From positions 64,001-82,087 of the forward strand of contig CAJNDS010000718.1 in the NCBI GenBank assembly GCA_905221605.1: a stretch of 18,087 nt of DNA, read 5' to 3'. The translations under genes and the position numbers were made by a program. Below are positions 9,901-17,981 of the stretch, piece after piece (the stretch's first letter is position 1; the number at the start of each line of letters is the position of its first letter). The notes under the pieces are model-generated. The model had not been told where the DNA came from. It ran no database searches and was given only the letters and a program-made list of their open reading frames with translations. The stretch is from Symbiodinium natans. Lineage: Eukaryota > Sar > Dinophyceae > Suessiales > Symbiodiniaceae.

Positions 9901-10439
9901 AGGCCGACGCTTCCAACACTACGTGCTTGCGCAGCTTCCTGGCGTGTGCCCATGCAACATAGACCCGGAAACATGGGCGATGAAACACCCGCTTTGACGA
10001 CCGTCATGAAAAAGCACGCCTGTGCAAGCTGCTAAGAAATATGGCGTGGGCCTACGGGCACGACCGGCACACGCTAAAACGACTCCGCTCCGTTGGTGCG
10101 TTACTCCTCAGCTCTTGGGGCTTGGGGTTGTTAGGGTTTGAGTTTTAAAGTTTTGGTTTTTAATTAGGGTAGTTTAGTGATGTTTAGAATGTAGAATGTG
10201 GGGTTTAGGGTCGGCACAACGGTGCATCGGCACATCGGTGTAACACCTGTCATGGCACTACATAGATATAGCTACACATATGTATATATCAAAACATACA
10301 TGTATGTGCACAGACAGATGTTTATATGTATACATGCATATATGTATACACAAAAAATCACATATGCACATGGCTGATGGGGGCCAATCCTGAGCAACTG
10401 TTTTAGGGTGTCCCCAATGGGCCAGAACTATTTCATGTA
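9901..10439. other. Intergenic or 5' intronic stretch with TTTAGGG-like scatter and AT-rich repeats
   Basis: No coding signal was recognised. TTTAGGG-like words occur at about 10131-10138 and 10204-10210. An alternating ta/ca/tg-rich tract (about 10260-10370) follows. The missing first exon or exons of the kinase could lie here, but no ATG-bearing exon can be picked out. Confidence 0.5.
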
Positions 10440-10487
10440 ACGCAGTTGGATGCATGTAGATGAATACGCAGTTGGATGCATGTAGAC
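10440..10487. repeat. Two-copy 26-bp direct repeat
   Basis: acgcagttggatgcatgtag begins at 10440 and again at 10466, a period of 26 bp with about 21 identical bases. Confidence 0.8.
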
Positions 10488-10581
10488 AGTATGTGTTGTC
10501 ATAGACATGCTGATGTATTCATAAAAAAGAAATAAGTATGTATGTATGTATGTAGAGAGAGGGCCTTATCCACAACTAGGT

Positions 10582-10668
10582 CGTATATATATGTATATAT
10601 ATATATATATGATCATATAGATAGATAGATGGATGGATAGATAGATATGTGTGTGTGTGTGTGTGTGT
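10582..10668. repeat. Compound microsatellite (TA)n-(GATA)n-(GT)n
   Basis: Alternating ta, then gata/ggat tetranucleotides, then a gt run end only 14 nt before the acceptor of the first recognised kinase exon. A shorter gtat run lies at about 10536-10553. Tracts this close to a splice site are likely to vary in length between strains. Confidence 0.9.
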
Positions 10669-10682
10669 CCGGTTAATACCAG

Positions 10683-11348
10683 GATGGCAAGTCCATCTTT
10701 CGAGTTCCCGACCATGTGGAGCTTGTGAAAAAGGTTGGCTGCACACTCAGTTTTCATTGCAATTTGGCTTTTTCCAGCCGTCTTTGGTACCTTAGAGTTG
10801 TTGTTGGCAAGTGTCGCTCAGGTTCTGGGGCTTATGGCTGTGTCGCCTCGTTCCAGGCAGTACTTTTCCTTCACTGTGCGTGTTTTGCAAGTCGGAATTC
10901 GGGGCCTGGACAGTGCAGTGTCGTGCAGGACAAGAAGACAGGCGAAAAGTTTGCTGCCCGCACCTTGAGATGGCAGCAGGTTGAGCAATCGTCTTCAGAC
11001 TTGACATCCGACTTGAAGCACGGTGTCTACGAGGTGAAGAAAATCACGAATGCCTTCAATGATCTGGTTCCTTCCTGAGTGTGCTGCTCGCTACGTAAGA
11101 TTGCTTTTGCATCAACTGCCGCAAGGTTGATGGTAAACGAATACTGCGTGAGGCTGGGCGTGTAGCACCAGAGCGCAGTGTCCATCATTGTTTTAGAGCC
11201 CTTAGCAGGTGAAGCTCCTGAGGCAGCTGGATCACGTGTGAACCCTTGAGGCTTTCTGTGTGCCCCGCATATTTCAGTTGCACTTGCAACTGAGGACAAC
11301 ATTATCCGAATCATGGACATGTATCCTCCGCCTGGCCCGGATTTCGAG
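10683..11348 (+). CDS. MAPK N-lobe exons (seven small exons)
   Basis: Exon 10683-10737 ends in VELVKKVG, just before the Gly loop. Exon 10822-10856 gives GSGAYGCVASFQ. Exon 10929-10955 gives DKKTGEKFA, and 11034-11066 gives VKKITNAFNDL, which holds the catalytic Lys. Exon 11126-11152 gives VDGKRILRE with the alpha-C Glu, 11209-11235 gives VKLLRQLDH, and 11295-11348 begins DNIIRIMDMYPPP. Joined, they match the canonical MAPK order with no gaps. Introns: 10738-10821 (GC-AG, 84 nt), 10857-10928 (GC-AG, 72), 10956-11033 (GC-AG, 78), 11067-11125 (GT-AG, 59), 11153-11208 (GC-AG, 56) and 11236-11294 (GT-AG, 59). Phases agree at every junction. Confidence 0.88.
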
Positions 11349-14300
11349 GTGTCCAATGCAACTGAGTTGACTTGAAATGCTTGCAATGCGCAGCTCCCAT
11401 CACCCTCGCCACCCTCTCCCACCCACCGAAGGATATCTACATCGTCACAGATCTCATGGAGACAGTCCTCAGGCTGCACTGGACCCCTGCAGATTCCATA
11501 TTTGCCCAGATGTACGTACCTTCGTGCTGGCAGCTCAACGTACGGTGGCAACTGAGGATCTGCATAGAGTGATCTACTCCAAGCAGCCTTTGACGGAGGA
11601 TGGCACTGCGACCACACATGTGTTTGGATCAGCTCGGCTGACTGCGGGTGGCAGGAGCACCACCAGTACTTTCTTCATCAGATACTCCGTGGACTGGGCC
11701 ATAGTTGATGCTGGGTTGACTTCGACGGAATGCACGGCGCCGCTGCAAGGGGGTGTGGCGCAGTTTCTGCAATGTTCAGGCAGAACAAGCTCTAGCAGTC
11801 ATGGCCGAGGTTTGGCCTATCTTCACAGCGCACACATTGTGCCGCAACCCTAGCACAAGTCAAAGCGCATGAGTTGAAGTTACTCACTTCCGGCAGGCAT
11901 CGCGACATCAAGCCTTCGAATCTTTTGGTGTGGGACTCAGTGCTGTGCGAATCATGTGCTCTTCAAGAAGACGACTCCATTCCCTGCGGTTGTCTTGTAC
12001 CTGCAGCTCTCGGGAGACAGAGGAAACTTCTGGAGCACGGTGACAAAGCAAGGACGACAACGAAATGGACAGCAATGGGCACTCACAGACCAAAATTCGA
12101 ACAGCTGCTCTCAACACTTTGGACTGACTGCTGGGATACGGAAGCAGTTTGAGACACCAGAGAGAACACTTCAAGCAAGAACAGCTGCGATGCCTGTGCA
12201 ACGACCTGAGGGCTAAAATCGCACATGACTTTTTGCTCAACGGAATCAGAGCGTCACGATGACCTTGCCAGCTGCCCACATAGAAGGGTTTCCGCAGGAG
12301 TGTCAGAGTGTTGTCGTGCTCTCCGTTCTCTCCGCTCCTGTGCTTTGCACTTTTTTTTGGCACTCCTCTCATAAATCTTGGTATCGCACCAATACCTTCA
12401 TCGCAGCCGACCGCCGCTTGTAAGAGCTGGTGTCCTCATCTTCGCGTCGGCAACTCTACGAGGGGCCGCTTCGAGCGCGACGTTTGAGGCGGCGATGGTT
12501 GCTGCTAGCTGTGCCTCCGGGCGGCAGGAATTGACCTCCTCGTCAGTGTTTTTGTTGTGGTGGCCCTCACTTGAGGGGCATGACGTTCGAGGCGGCCGCT
12601 GCAGGCGCAAGTCATGGCTCGCGAGATAGCCCAGCCAAGTGGCTTCCGCATGACGTTTGCATGGTTGGTGAGGGCGGTGCACCCCTGCTGCCAGTGTTGG
12701 ATGGTGCGAGGAGGTGAGTGCGATTGTGCGGGGAAGTTGGATTTCGTGGCTGACATTGGCTTGGTAGTACGTCAGTAGAATGCATGCCGCCTTGTTGTCA
12801 AATCTTGGTCGCCATGTACAGCTGTTTCTCACTTCGTTGCAGAATGGGAGTCGGTGTACAGTACATGTTCTGGAGCTGGGGGTACAGATAGTTCCGGCGA
12901 CTGGACAGCGGTGGAGAGCATTTCGGTCGTCGGGACGCTGGAAGTCACTTGCCATTTTGGGTGACGAGCGGAGATGCTGTTCGTGTTGGAATTCCTGGTG
13001 TCCTGACGTCTGTTGTGCATCGCTACGGAGTGCTCGGAGTGGTGCCGCGATGCCAAAACGAATGCGCCAAGCGCTGTTCGCATGGAAGGAAGCTGTGGAA
13101 CTGAGCTGACTTGGGTGGTGCCAGGCTGCACCACGTTGTGCCTGTGCACACATCTGGCATGTCACCGTGTTATGTGTACCGACACACTTCATTTCCTGTT
13201 TGTGTGGCCTCTGGCGCTTCGATGAGGTCAACAAGAACTGCGACCTGAAGATTTGCGACTTCGGCCTGGCGCGCGTTTGGGGCCCTGGAGTGGGTGGGGG
13301 GATGTGTCATGCTCACGTTCAAAGCGTCTGCACATGTTCCATGGCCGATTGGAAGATGTTTTCCAGAGCTGACACTGCGGGAGGTCCTGGCCACAGATGC
13401 GGAGGACACCATGGGGCGCACGGACTACGTAGTCACACGCTGGTACCGCGCACCTGAGGCACCTTCTTTCGCTATCATGTCAAAATCTTAATGGCTGTCT
13501 GAATTCCCGAGCTGCTCCGATTGTGCAGGTCATGCTGGTGTCCTCTGAGTACACTGTTGCAATTGATGTTTGGGTTCCGGCCCCACAAGCTTCGGGCCTT
13601 CGATCACAACATTACACTAAGTTTGACTCTTCACAAACTGGTCAGGCTGTGGGCTGCATTCTCTTCGAGCTGATCTCACGTAAACCCTTATTTGCAGGTC
13701 AGCTGGCATGCCGACATGCTTGAGGTGTTTTCTTCGCTCGTCAATGAAGAATCTAACAGTTAAAGAGAGCTCAATTTTGAGTAGCTTTGAATGAAATTGA
13801 ATAGCCGTAAATGCATTCATTGTTGCTAGTGAATTGTCAAATGTATGCAGCCTTTGGGCGGCTCGGGCATCAAGTGAAAGGTTCATGATTTCCTCAGTTT
13901 CCCGGGTGGTCGTTGGCTTTTGCTGGTTGGGCTCATTGTTCAGGAGGGACTTGAAACAGGACCTTGATGAACAGCATTGAACAGCCAAGACCTTTTGCAA
14001 CCCCAATTCCTGCAAGTGTTCGAAAGCTTCGCCGCTGCAGATGAAGTGGCATTTTAAGCGCAGGGCAGCGCTTCATACTAGCCTTGAATGTTGTAAGACC
14101 AAAGGCCTTCCAGTCTCAGGCCAAAGTCGCAGCTGCCTGGATTTAACGTCTCAATCTGCATTGGCAAGAACCATACATGAACGAACGAAGAAAGAGAAGG
14201 GCCTCCCTCGAAAAGTGAGATTCACGTGTAGCAAAGCTAGTAATATAGAATTGCGAAAGGTCATGCTGCTTTAACAACTTCAAAGCTTCCATAGGTTACC

Positions 14301-15915
14301 AATCTCGACAATCCTAGTGTTACATTTGTCAACAAGCCCTGGCCTGAATCTTGAAGCGTGAAAGCTTCCTTTGCCTTGTAGTAGGCCGGGGCGGCACCCT
14401 TTCGCGTCAGCACTCAAAACTGACAGTTCCTCCATGTTTTCCTGACCAACACTCGAACTTTGATGTCATCTTGTTCGCTTTCATACGGGTCTTCCAACCT
14501 TAAGGCAGCAAGCGCCTTGACTAGTTCACTTTCAGCGGAGGCAAGGATCACGTAGACCAGTTGCGGAAGATCATCAGCACCCTCGGAACACCATCAGAGG
14601 CTCAGTGGGGCGCCGAAGTGTAAAACTCTTGTCAGTTGTTGTGGGTGCAGCGATCTGAAGGCGGAAACCCAGTGGTTGCCTGAAGGGGGCACAGCTCGCT
14701 CGTTTCTGGTGAAATGCGCTCCAGCACCGAAGGCAGCTTTCCCTCTCTTAACAGTGTTTTCTGAAGATACTCTTTCATCCTTCGTTTTGCTTTGACCGAT
14801 CAAGTCCCTTCTTGTGCTCATCCACACGAAGTCTTCAGGTAGACTGGAAGGGCCTGCTGCCCACAGCGAGCGACAATGCCATTGAGGAGCATCTTCATAT
14901 CGTTTCATATCGAGGCACTCACGGCAACGTGAGCTTGCCGCAGGTCGTTTCCAAGACCGTGACCTTCGACCCTACAACACGCATCAGTGTTCCAGACACA
15001 TTGCGTCTTAAGCTGGGGCCTCGGAGACACTAAGCCCAACCTTACTGTAGCTGCCAACTGACTGGCACCCTCAGTGGATTGACATGTTAACTGGGCTCGA
15101 AGGGAGCCCGGACCGTAGCAAGTTGTATCAAAACATCAAACATTTTCATCTGCCAACTGGGAGTGAGATGACCATGCAGTTTGTTTTTGGGTTTCTGGGC
15201 TTCTCTCCCTCGTTCGATGTACTTCCCTACAGACTTACTGTCGGGGAGTTCTGAGAATCGAGGTATCTGGATCACCTCTTCGATGAAGAAGATATGGTTC
15301 TAGACACCTGCTGAGAGCTGAGCTCGAGAAGTCGGTCTGGGCTCCGTGTGGATTGCTATAGGAGTGCTTAGCAGTGCCACTCTGGCAAGGCACCGCCAAG
15401 ATCGACTGGTCCTTCGACAACTTCGAGCCGACCAAACCAGTGCGCAGTCCGCAGTGGTGTTTGCCGTGGTGTCTGGGGCAGTGGTTGTTTACATTTTGCA
15501 CATACGCAGTGAAACATCGAGCAACATGCCTGGGTGCCGTTCTGTGCAGCTCCTCCAAAGCTACATCTACTGCGAGCTGGCAAGTTTTCACCCGGAGATA
15601 GTCGAGCGGGACAGAGATCTGCCGGGGAGCCAAGCCTTGCGTATATTGGAGAAAGAAGCAGCTTTGAGACACATTGTGAGAGGCACCGTTTCTTTGTGCG
15701 AAACTGGAGAGCTGGCTCCAGGCTCGTGGCTCGTGGTATCGACAAGCTGTTGGATGTTTCGAAGGCGCTACCCAAGGCAGTGGGTTCGTGTATGCTGGTC
15801 TCCTCCATCGCTTCACATTTCTTCACCTCTCATTCACACGCAAGTCGCACGTCATTCACATGTTGACATGATTCTGCTTGCGTTCTGCCAGGCTGATGAC
15901 AAAAAGTCGTTGTGA
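10683..15915 (+). CDS. MAP kinase (CMGC, ERK-like, TDY activation lip), about 21 exons
   Basis: This is a Ser/Thr protein kinase of the MAPK family, rebuilt by matching successive kinase subdomains. Exons: 10683-10737, 10822-10856, 10929-10955, 11034-11066, 11126-11152, 11209-11235, 11295-11348, 11432-11464, 11557-11602, 11750-11840 (perhaps interrupted), 11897-11927, 13227-13274, 13384-13458, 13529-13573, 13646-13697, 14541-14599, 14839-14886, 14944-15011, 15263-15302, 15401-15439 and 15550 onward. They join in one frame without a stop, giving about 420 codons. MAPKs relay signals by phosphorylating S/T-P sites after dual phosphorylation of T-x-Y by a MAPK kinase. All key residues are present: Gly loop, Lys, alpha-C Glu, HRD, DFG, TDY and APE. 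The C-terminal L-shaped MAPK extension is recognisable up to FHPEI. Donors are a mix of GC, GT and GA. The N-terminal exon is missing and a C-lobe linker of about 30 residues was not found. The 3' end is uncertain: the last frame stays open to TGA at 15913-15915. Confidence 0.88.
11432..11840 (+). CDS. MAPK hinge to alpha-E exons
   Basis: Exon 11432-11464 encodes DIYIVTDLMET, the hinge segment of MAPKs. Exon 11557-11602 encodes DLHRVIYSKQPLTED. Exon 11750 onward gives a QFL segment of alpha-E, and the exon part ending at 11840 gives GLAYLHSAHIV. Introns: 11349-11431 (GT-AG), 11465-11556 (GT-AG) and 11603-11749 (GC-AG, less certain). The segment 11780-11809 encodes ten residues absent from other MAPKs at this place. 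It could be a 30-nt insertion or a mis-delimited intron. Confidence 0.75.
11897..11927 (+). CDS. MAPK catalytic-loop microexon (HRDIKPSNLL)
   Basis: This 31-nt exon carries the catalytic HRD at 11898-11906 and ends after NLL. The preceding intron, 11841-11896 (56 nt), is GC-AG in phase 2, with the codon for the Val before HRD split across it. The following intron is by far the longest of the gene. Confidence 0.9.
11928..13226 (+). other. Longest MAPK intron (1,299 nt, GT-AG)
   Basis: This intron separates NLL from VNKNCDLKICDFG. No kinase segment is missing across it. It contains open frames on both strands (the longest is antisense, 12398-13234, which even overlaps the DFG exon) but none has a recognisable domain. 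A diverged direct repeat, gacgttYgaggcggc, occurs near 12480 and 12583. No transposon termini were evident. Confidence 0.7.
13227..13274 (+). CDS. MAPK DFG exon
   Basis: This exon encodes VNKNCDLKICDFGLAR with the metal-binding DFG at 13257-13265. The intron after it (13275-13383, GT-AG, 109 nt) lies in phase 0. Confidence 0.92.
13384..13458 (+). CDS. MAPK activation-lip exon (TDY ... APE)
   Basis: This 75-nt exon runs from VLATDAEDTMGR through TDY (13420-13428) to VVTRWYRAPE. TDY replaces the TEY of classical ERKs. Plant group-D MAPKs also have TDY. The intron after it (13459-13528, 70 nt) is GC-AG. Confidence 0.93.
13529..13697 (+). CDS. MAPK alpha-F exons
   Basis: Exon 13529-13573 encodes VMLVSSEYTVAIDVW and exon 13646-13697 encodes AVGCILFELISRKPLFAG. 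The usual D-x-W-S-x-G has Ala in place of Ser. The intron between them (13574-13645, 72 nt) is GT-AG. The next intron, 13698-14540 (843 nt, GT-AG), splits the Gly codon in phase 1 and holds no recognised gene. Confidence 0.9.
14541..14599 (+). CDS. MAPK insert-region exon
   Basis: This exon encodes KDHVDQLRKIISTLGTPSE, the segment that follows PLFxG in MAPKs. The donor at 14600 reads GC. The next recognisable exon is at 14839, and about 30 expected residues (up to the LFP-like motif) were not located in 14600-14838. Confidence 0.87.
14839..15011 (+). CDS. MAPK C-lobe exons
   Basis: Exon 14839-14886 encodes VDWKGLLPTASDNAIE. Exon 14944-15011 encodes VVSKTVTFDPTTRISVPDTL, the equivalent of the family's LLxKMLTFDPxxRISVxxAL. 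The 57-nt intron between them (14887-14943) is GA-AG: joining at that point restores the exact family spacing (A-I-E-V-V-x-K). Confidence 0.85.
15263..15439 (+). CDS. MAPK C-terminal extension exons
   Basis: Exon 15263-15302 encodes YLDHLFDEEDMVL, at the place of the HPYLxxLHDPxDEP motif. The HP is replaced by LK across a phase-2 GC-AG intron (15012-15262). Exon 15401-15439 encodes IDWSFDNFEPTKP. The intron 15303-15400 is best read as GA-AG, but several GA dinucleotides upstream could also serve as donor. Confidence 0.7.
15550..15915 (+). CDS. MAPK terminal exon
   Basis: After a GT-AG intron (15440-15549) this exon opens with LLQSYIYCELASFHPEIVER, the typical end of a MAPK domain. The frame continues about 100 codons to TGA at 15913-15915. 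The kinase match ends near 15620, and the rest has no recognisable motif. It may be a real tail or may include read-through into an intron. Confidence 0.65.
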   Translation, partial: LLQSYIYCELASFHPEIVERDRDLPGSQALRILEKEAALRHIVRGTVSLCETGELAPGSWLVVSTSCWMFRRRYPRQWVRVCWSPPSLHISSPLIHTQVARHSHVDMILLAFCQADDKKSL

Positions 15916-16044
15916 TGTTTCACTGGAGTTGGTGTAGGGGGAAGTCAGATGCCATTTCTCGTTCACCTCTCTACTGATTAGACTCCTGATGTGCTGTGCT
16001 GAGACAGACGACCATGCAGTAGGCTGACTTCCCTGCATCTCTAG

Positions 16045-16305
16045 GTCCGTTCGGAGCTGTACTTGGCTTGCGGTCCAAAAGAATTCCAAGCGAGTGCTGT
16101 GCGGAGGGCGCAAGATTTGCGTAGGCCGAGATATGTTTTCAAGATTTTGCAAGAAAGAGCAAACCGGAGGAGCAAGCTGCATCGAGCCCGCGTAAGGCAG
16201 GAAGATCGGAGCCCTCAAGCAGCAACCACCGCAACCAACGCAACCACCGCAGCCATTGCAACTAGCGCAACTGCCGCAACAACCACACAACAGCTACAAC
16301 TTTGA
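16045..16305 (+). CDS. Possible short basic exon (low confidence)
   Basis: After ctag|gtccgttcgg, an open frame of 87 codons encodes a basic stretch rich in R, K and Q. It then passes into a Thr/Ala-rich repeat encoded by the minisatellite and stops at 16303-16305. It could be an alternative 3' exon of the kinase or an exon of another gene. No domain was recognised. Confidence 0.25.
   Translation, partial: VRSELYLACGPKEFQASAVRRAQDLRRPRYVFKILQERANRRSKLHRARVRQEDRSPQAATTATNATTAAIATSATAATTTQQLQL
16222..16298. repeat. CAACCACCG-type minisatellite
   Basis: About eight diverged 9-bp units of the form gcaaccaac / gcaaccacc lie in tandem. On the + strand they read as Ala-Thr repeats in one frame. 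On the - strand they read as Gly/Cys/Val-rich runs. Confidence 0.8.
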
Positions 16306-17480
16306 ATTCTTTCTGCCACATGATCCGCGCAACGCAAGCTTTTGCATGTTGCAATCACGCGAGTCTCCCGAATCGGCAGCCTGGCAGCGAGAGCCGTGGC
16401 CAGCTCGTTCGCGATGCAAGCTCGTCTGGTTGGACGGCCCACCGGATGAGCGCATCTTTACCCGATAGGATGGAGAACTCGATCAGGGTGAGCAAAGCTC
16501 AATCCAACCAGCGGCAGGAAGCGAGGACGGCAGACATTTGGATCGGGTGGCACGTCGCCTGCAAATAGGCGGCGCATTCGACTCGGTGGCCTGTTGGGTA
16601 CGGGCGGCTAGGGCTACTGCGGGCCTGACCGGATGGCGCTGTTGAAGACCGGCCGCGGTGCGGAGCGGAAGTTAAAGCGTCTGGTGGCGCAGGAGGCGCT
16701 GCGAGCACATCACCAGGCAAAGACACGAACCAAGTATAAACACGATGATTCAACTGGCGACCATAGCAGGCTAGACTGGCAAGGTTTGAGTTGTCGACCA
16801 TGTGCATCGTGCGCACACCGCCATAGTACGCGTACAAGATCTTCCATTTGCATCGAGCAGTGCCGGAGCCGGTACACAGAGTGGTAAAGGTAGAACGGTA
16901 GGAAGTAGAAGCTCGTAACAGGAACAAAGCATCGAAAGCGACCGGATAGGCTCACTGTCTATGTTTTTGCAAAGCTACCACACAGGATAGCGCAATTGCG
17001 CGTGAGAGCAGTCAAGTAGGTAATGTATGGAGCACGATGCGACGTTGAGTTTGGGCGGCGTGCGCGAATGCGCCACACCTTTAAATGGCGTGGAGGGTCC
17101 CGAGGGTCCTTCAACTTTCGGGGCTGTCATCGGGGCAACGACGGCGGAGCCGTGGCCTTGGAATCTGGCTCCACGTGTGTCACGTGCCCGGGAGCGTGCC
17201 GTGTTAGCATTGCCTACGAAGGGCCACAGCATCCATGCCCGCGCGATGATATCGAGTCCGGAAGAACGCGTGCGTGAAGGCATCAAAGCGGAAGGTTGCT
17301 TGTGCGCGCGGGGACAGCCTTTCTGAGAGTCGCATCAGCGGCGTGAAGAATGAGCGTCGTAGAGCTTCATGTTCTTTTGTTCATGAACAATGGTTTTTAT
17401 GAAGGCAGGGGCCACATGATCGGGAAACCTGCCAGCAGGGAAGGTCTCTGGAATTTTAGACGTTTCGCGTCTCGGTGGAG
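16306..17480. other. No gene recognised
   Basis: Several open frames of 60-140 codons overlap on both strands (for example antisense 16499-16927 and 16975-17286). None has a recognisable motif or clear splice context. It is treated as intergenic or intronic. Confidence 0.45.
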
Positions 17481-17482
17481 AT

Positions 17483-17514
17483 GTGAAGAAGTGAAGACGT
17501 GAAGAAGACGTGAA
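17483..17514. repeat. Short gtgaagaa/gtgaagacg repeat
   Basis: Four imperfect tandem units of gtgaag(a)ac/gtgaagaa lie within 32 bp. Confidence 0.7.
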
Positions 17515-17597
17515 TACGAGTTTTGTCAACGCGAAGTCGCGGAGGCCTGACTTTCCATGCAAAGATGTGAGAACACGACGACGCCGCGGCGTCATCG

Positions 17598-17690
17598 TCG
17601 TCAACGGTTTCAGCGGCGTCAGACCGTTTCAACGTTTTCAACGGCTTCACGGATTTAGCGGCTTCAACGATCTCACTTGTGCCAACGGAG
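17598..17690. repeat. Degenerate 'ttcaacggcttcagcgg' repeat
   Basis: About five imperfect units of roughly 17 bp are built from tcaacg, gtttca and agcggc words. It is preceded by a GC-rich palindromic patch (cgccgcggcg near 17582). Open frames here are repeat-driven. Confidence 0.6.
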
Positions 17691-17981
17691 TAAGCCAAAT
17701 CACGGTGTCAACGGCATCAGCTGCCGCCGCCTTGACGCGATGTGTTCATCATGTGTGTGCTGTGCTGTAATCAACCAGACTGCATCAAACTGCTTGGGCC
17801 CTTTCCTCCTTGACCGTTATGACGGGCTGATCCCATGCCCCTTCCTCAGGGCTGCCTAACTTTCAGAAATGTGATAAGGCCCACAAACCCGCATGCAGAC
17901 GGCGCGTCATGTATACAGTCGCGATGCGCGACGCGAGATCCGAAAAGATGTTTTTCATCCATATCTCTATTTCTTTCTGCA
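17691..17981. other. No gene recognised
   Basis: Only small frames are present (up to about 86 codons), overlapping the repeat. No splice-linked coding segment could be recognised. Confidence 0.45.

Noticed and set aside
9812-10210. Telomere
   Set aside because: Only isolated TTTAGGG-like words are present, with no tandem run, and genes lie on both sides.
10716-11078. A single 120-codon exon containing the Gly loop and the TGEKFA/VKKI segments
   Set aside because: It contains three inserts that break the MAPK alignment exactly at GC...AG|G boundaries. Removing them restores a gap-free kinase N-lobe.
12951-12960. gccattttgg, matching ten bases of the dinoflagellate spliced leader
   Set aside because: Ten bases is too short to count as a relict leader, the flanks do not match, and the site sits inside an intron of the kinase.
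12398-13234. 278-codon antisense frame in the long kinase intron
   Set aside because: It overlaps the DFG exon on the opposite strand, has no recognisable motif, and is typical of chance frames in GC-rich DNA.
16208-16305. CRISPR-like or protein-coding reading of the CAACCACCG repeat
   Set aside because: Units are only 9 bp, contiguous and without spacers, so it is a plain minisatellite.
16499-17286. Two antisense frames of 103-142 codons
   Set aside because: No domain, no splice context and overlapping sense frames of similar length. Not supportable as genes.
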